Source of the DNA: CAMYOC01 sp963704875
GTDB lineage: Bacteria; Pseudomonadota; Gammaproteobacteria; Steroidobacterales; XN24
DNA length: 64,000 bases
Assembly (NCBI GenBank): GCA_963704875.1
Contig: CAVPIA010000007.1
Location: 148,499 to 212,498 of the forward strand
Direction: 5' to 3'
This document shows, one piece after another, positions 61,796-64,000 of the stretch. Position numbers and translations under genes: made by a program. Position 1 is the first letter of the stretch. The number at the start of each line of letters is the position of its first letter. The notes below the pieces were generated by a model, which saw only the letters and a program-made list of their open reading frames with translations, did no database searches and was not told the DNA's origin.

Positions 61796-63115
61796 CTAAC
61801 TGCGCTCGAACAAGGCAATCGACTCTACATGCGCGGTATGCGGAAACATATCCATCACGCCAGCACCACGCAAATCAAATCCGAGTTCGTTCACCAGCGT
61901 CCCGGCGTCTCTGGCCAGTGTTGCCGGATGACAGGACACATAGACGATGCGCCGGGCGCCTGTCCTGGCCACAGCAGGCAGTATCTCCTGAGCGCCGGCC
62001 CTGGGGGGATCCAGGAACACGCTATCCGCCGCCTGATCGAGCCACCCAAGACCGGTACAGTCCTCAAACAGATTGGCGACGTGAAACTCGGCCAGGCTAT
62101 CCAGGCCATTGGACCGGGCGTTCTCCCGGGCGCGCCTGACCAGTGCGGCATCACCTTCGACCCCGACCACCTGGGCACCAAGACGAGCGATCGGCAAGCT
62201 GAAGTTACCCAGACCACAAAACAGATCGAGGATCCGTTGCCCCGGCGCAGGTGCCAGCAGTGCCATCGCCCTGCTTACCATCTTGCGGTTGAGTTCAGCG
62301 TTGACCTGGATGAAATCCGTTGGCAGGAAACGGAAATCCAGGTCGAACTCGGGCAAGCGGTAATGCAGGTCGCGCGCTGATTCTGACAAGGGTCTGATTG
62401 AATCAGGCCCTTTCGGTTGCAGATACAGGTCTATGTCATGATCCAGTTCAAAGGCTCTCATCTGCTCGAGATCCGCATCGCTTGGCGGGTCCAGCACACG
62501 CAGCACGAACGCACACCGATTATCGGCTATGCAGACTTCGACCTGAGCCAGGCGACGGCGGATGGTCAGGCTGCCGATCAACTCGGCCAGAGGCTGGATA
62601 AGGTCGCCGGCCGGCTTAGCCAGCACCGGGCAGGCGTCGAGATCCGCGACAAAGGACTTCGCCCGCTCACGGAAGCCCACCAGCACCCGCCCTTTCTTTT
62701 GCACATAACGAACGCCAAGCCTCGCCCGGCGGCGATATGCGCTGTCCGGGCCACTCAATGGCTCAAACACAGACCCCGGGCAGACCTTGCCAATCCGCTC
62801 CAGGTTTTCCAGCAGTACTTTCTGCTTGGCCTCAAGCTGCCCATCAGCGGACAGATGCTGCAGCGTGCAGCCACCACACACGCCGAAATGCGCGCACACC
62901 GGCGCTACCCGATCCGCAGCCGCATCGAGCACATTTACCACGCGGCCCTCGTCATGGTGCCGACGGCGTCGGATCCTCAAGATTTCTACCGTTTCTCCGG
63001 TAAGACCGCCATCAACAAACAAGGTCTTTCCATCGCAGCGGGCCACACCGCGGCCATCGTGGCTAAGGTCGATGATGGTCACCTGCTCGGGTATCGCATC
63101 GGTGGCAGCTCTCAT
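61796..63115 (-). CDS. rlmD: 23S rRNA (uracil(1939)-C5)-methyltransferase RlmD
   Basis: Methylates U1939 of 23S rRNA. From the ATG at 63115 (ATGA overlap with the exonuclease) it is 439 residues. A TRAM domain (about 8-60) comes first. C74, C80 and C83 of CAHFGVCGGC, with C at DACPVLA further on, hold the 4Fe-4S cluster. The SAM-binding region is LDLFCGLGNFSLPIARLGAQ, then FLDPPRAGAQE and the nucleophilic cysteine in VYVSCHPATLARD. All catalytic features are present. Confidence 0.95.
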   Translation of the reverse strand: MRAATDAIPEQVTIIDLSHDGRGVARCDGKTLFVDGGLTGETVEILRIRRRRHHDEGRVVNVLDAAADRVAPVCAHFGVCGGCTLQHLSADGQLEAKQKVLLENLERIGKVCPGSVFEPLSGPDSAYRRRARLGVRYVQKKGRVLVGFRERAKSFVADLDACPVLAKPAGDLIQPLAELIGSLTIRRRLAQVEVCIADNRCAFVLRVLDPPSDADLEQMRAFELDHDIDLYLQPKGPDSIRPLSESARDLHYRLPEFDLDFRFLPTDFIQVNAELNRKMVSRAMALLAPAPGQRILDLFCGLGNFSLPIARLGAQVVGVEGDAALVRRARENARSNGLDSLAEFHVANLFEDCTGLGWLDQAADSVFLDPPRAGAQEILPAVARTGARRIVYVSCHPATLARDAGTLVNELGFDLRGAGVMDMFPHTAHVESIALFERS

Positions 63116-63888
63116 CCAGGCTGCTCCCACGCCGCCAGGAACGCCTGGATATGTGGCCGCTCATCTGTTGTCAGCATCGCCCGGACCCGTTCCAGTTCCG
63201 CTTCATGTTCATCGCGATTGAGGTGGCCGCGCATCAACTCAAAGCGCAAATACACGAGAAATGTATTGAGAACATCGGTCTCACAATAATCCCGTATCCG
63301 GGTGATCCCACCATCCTGGAAACAGGGCCACACTTTGTCCCCGCTCATGCCCAGCTTTCCGGGAAGGCCGAGCAATACGGCTATCTCATCCAGCCTGGCT
63401 GCAGCGCGCGGCTGAAATCCGGCCAGCACATCCATCACATCGGTATGGCGCCAGTGATAGCGACTGAGATAGTTATTCCATCGGAATGACTGGTCCGACG
63501 TCCCCGTCTCCCAGTAACGCGGCGCGGAGATTCCATGACGCAGCGCGCGATAATGCAGCAACGGAAGATCGAAACCGGAGCCGTTCCATGACACCAGATC
63601 GGGTGAGTAACGATCGATGCCGTCATAAAAACGCTGTATCAGTTCGGCTTCATCGGAATCGGGCTCGCCAAGACTCCACAGCCTGAGTTCCTGGCGACTG
63701 CGCAACAGGACAGAGATAGCCACAACCTGGTGCTGATGTAAGGGCAGAAACTCGGTACCGGCTTTCTCCCGACGCTGTGCGAACATTACTTTGGCGACGG
63801 TATCGTCATCCATTCCGCTCAAGCCGTTGTAGCGGCGACCGAAGTCCACGTCCGGGATCGTCTCGATGTCGAAAACCAGGCAATGCAT
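63112..63888 (-). CDS. PolB-like 3'-5' exonuclease (DEDDy)
   Basis: A 258-residue protein of the predicted PolB-like exonuclease family (PF10108). Exo I is CLVFDIETIPD with D7 and E9; Exo II lies in LVSWNGSGFDLPLLHYRALR; Exo III is RDYCETDVLNTFLVYLRFE with the YxxxD of the DEDDy type. Such genes commonly neighbour rlmD or its relatives in gammaproteobacteria, but their substrate has not been defined. It begins 4 bp after the acpS-like stop, so the operon extends leftward from at least acpS. Confidence 0.9.
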   Translation of the reverse strand: MHCLVFDIETIPDVDFGRRYNGLSGMDDDTVAKVMFAQRREKAGTEFLPLHQHQVVAISVLLRSRQELRLWSLGEPDSDEAELIQRFYDGIDRYSPDLVSWNGSGFDLPLLHYRALRHGISAPRYWETGTSDQSFRWNNYLSRYHWRHTDVMDVLAGFQPRAAARLDEIAVLLGLPGKLGMSGDKVWPCFQDGGITRIRDYCETDVLNTFLVYLRFELMRGHLNRDEHEAELERVRAMLTTDERPHIQAFLAAWEQPG

Positions 63889-63892
63889 GGAT

Positions 63893-64000
63893 CTATGCCA
63901 CCCCGCGCCCCTGTCCGCTGGCCCAGTCGTGCAGCAACACGGCCACCGCTACCACCAGACCGGCTTCGTCAGTCAGGGTGATGTGGCCGTCACCTATGCC
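63893..64000 (-). CDS. acpS: Probable holo-ACP synthase AcpS, C-terminal fragment
   Basis: The last 35 codons of a minus-strand gene that enters from the right edge, ending in TAG at 63893-63895. The peptide GIGDGHITLTDEAGLVVAVA continues to VLLHDWASGQGRGVA. The SLT/TDE segment followed by a hydrophobic beta strand resembles the end of AcpS. The gene's neighbourhood (recO-pdxJ-acpS) would be consistent but is not visible. Identification from so little sequence is tentative. Confidence 0.5.
   Translation of the reverse strand, partial: GIGDGHITLTDEAGLVVAVAVLLHDWASGQGRGVA

Overview
The window is a GC-rich, densely packed chromosomal segment of a non-enteric gammaproteobacterium. Gene content and order resemble three blocks I know from Pseudomonas-type genomes: rarA-lolA-ftsK-trxB-aat-infA-clpA-clpS; fabH-plsX-rpmF-yceD-maf-HAD-rluC-rne-ptp-kdsB-lpxK-msbA-exbD-exbB-comEC-lolCDE; and mfd-csiV-MTIP-hpt-nagZ-rlmD. 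The exact order or family cannot be fixed from sequence alone. No rRNA, tRNA, CRISPR array, prophage or complete insertion sequence was recognised.

Left part (1-17.2 kb): rarA (cut by the left edge), a VanZ-like gene, lolA and ftsK run leftward. trxB, a FemAB/GNAT-like gene, aat and infA run rightward. clpA-clpS run leftward, then four type II secretion genes gspC-D-E-F and a small acidic PA3496-like gene run rightward.

17.2-23.1 kb is an SOS mutagenesis cassette, lexA-imuA-imuB-dnaE2, behind two perfect CTGT-N8-ACAG LexA boxes. 23.3-29.7 kb is more mixed: a PYROXD2-like FAD oxidoreductase, a parvulin PpiC, an Lpp/OprI-like lipoprotein with a clear terminator, a DASS-type anion symporter, a YkvA-like gene, an orphan ParA ATPase and an inorganic pyrophosphatase.

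29.7-52.4 kb is mostly cell-envelope and RNA housekeeping: fabH-plsX-rpmF-yceD behind a consensus-like promoter, maf, a HAD phosphatase, rluC, RNase E with a long leader, a low-molecular-weight phosphatase, an inserted GMC oxidoreductase and an orphan gene, then kdsB, a Trm112-like gene, lpxK, msbA, exbD, exbB and comEC on one strand, and the LolCDE lipoprotein exporter. A perfect 18-bp inverted repeat lies between the DUF2062 gene and lolD and carries the stop codons of both.

52.6-64 kb holds a small BamE-like secreted protein, mfd and csiV rightward. A tightly overlapping leftward operon follows: (acpS)-exonuclease-rlmD-CYTH-LdT-nagZ-hpt-MTIP-LOV/GGDEF. Its last gene encodes a probable blue-light LOV sensor with a degenerate GGDEF domain and an alanine in place of the LOV signalling glutamine. 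I consider this the most interesting protein in the window.
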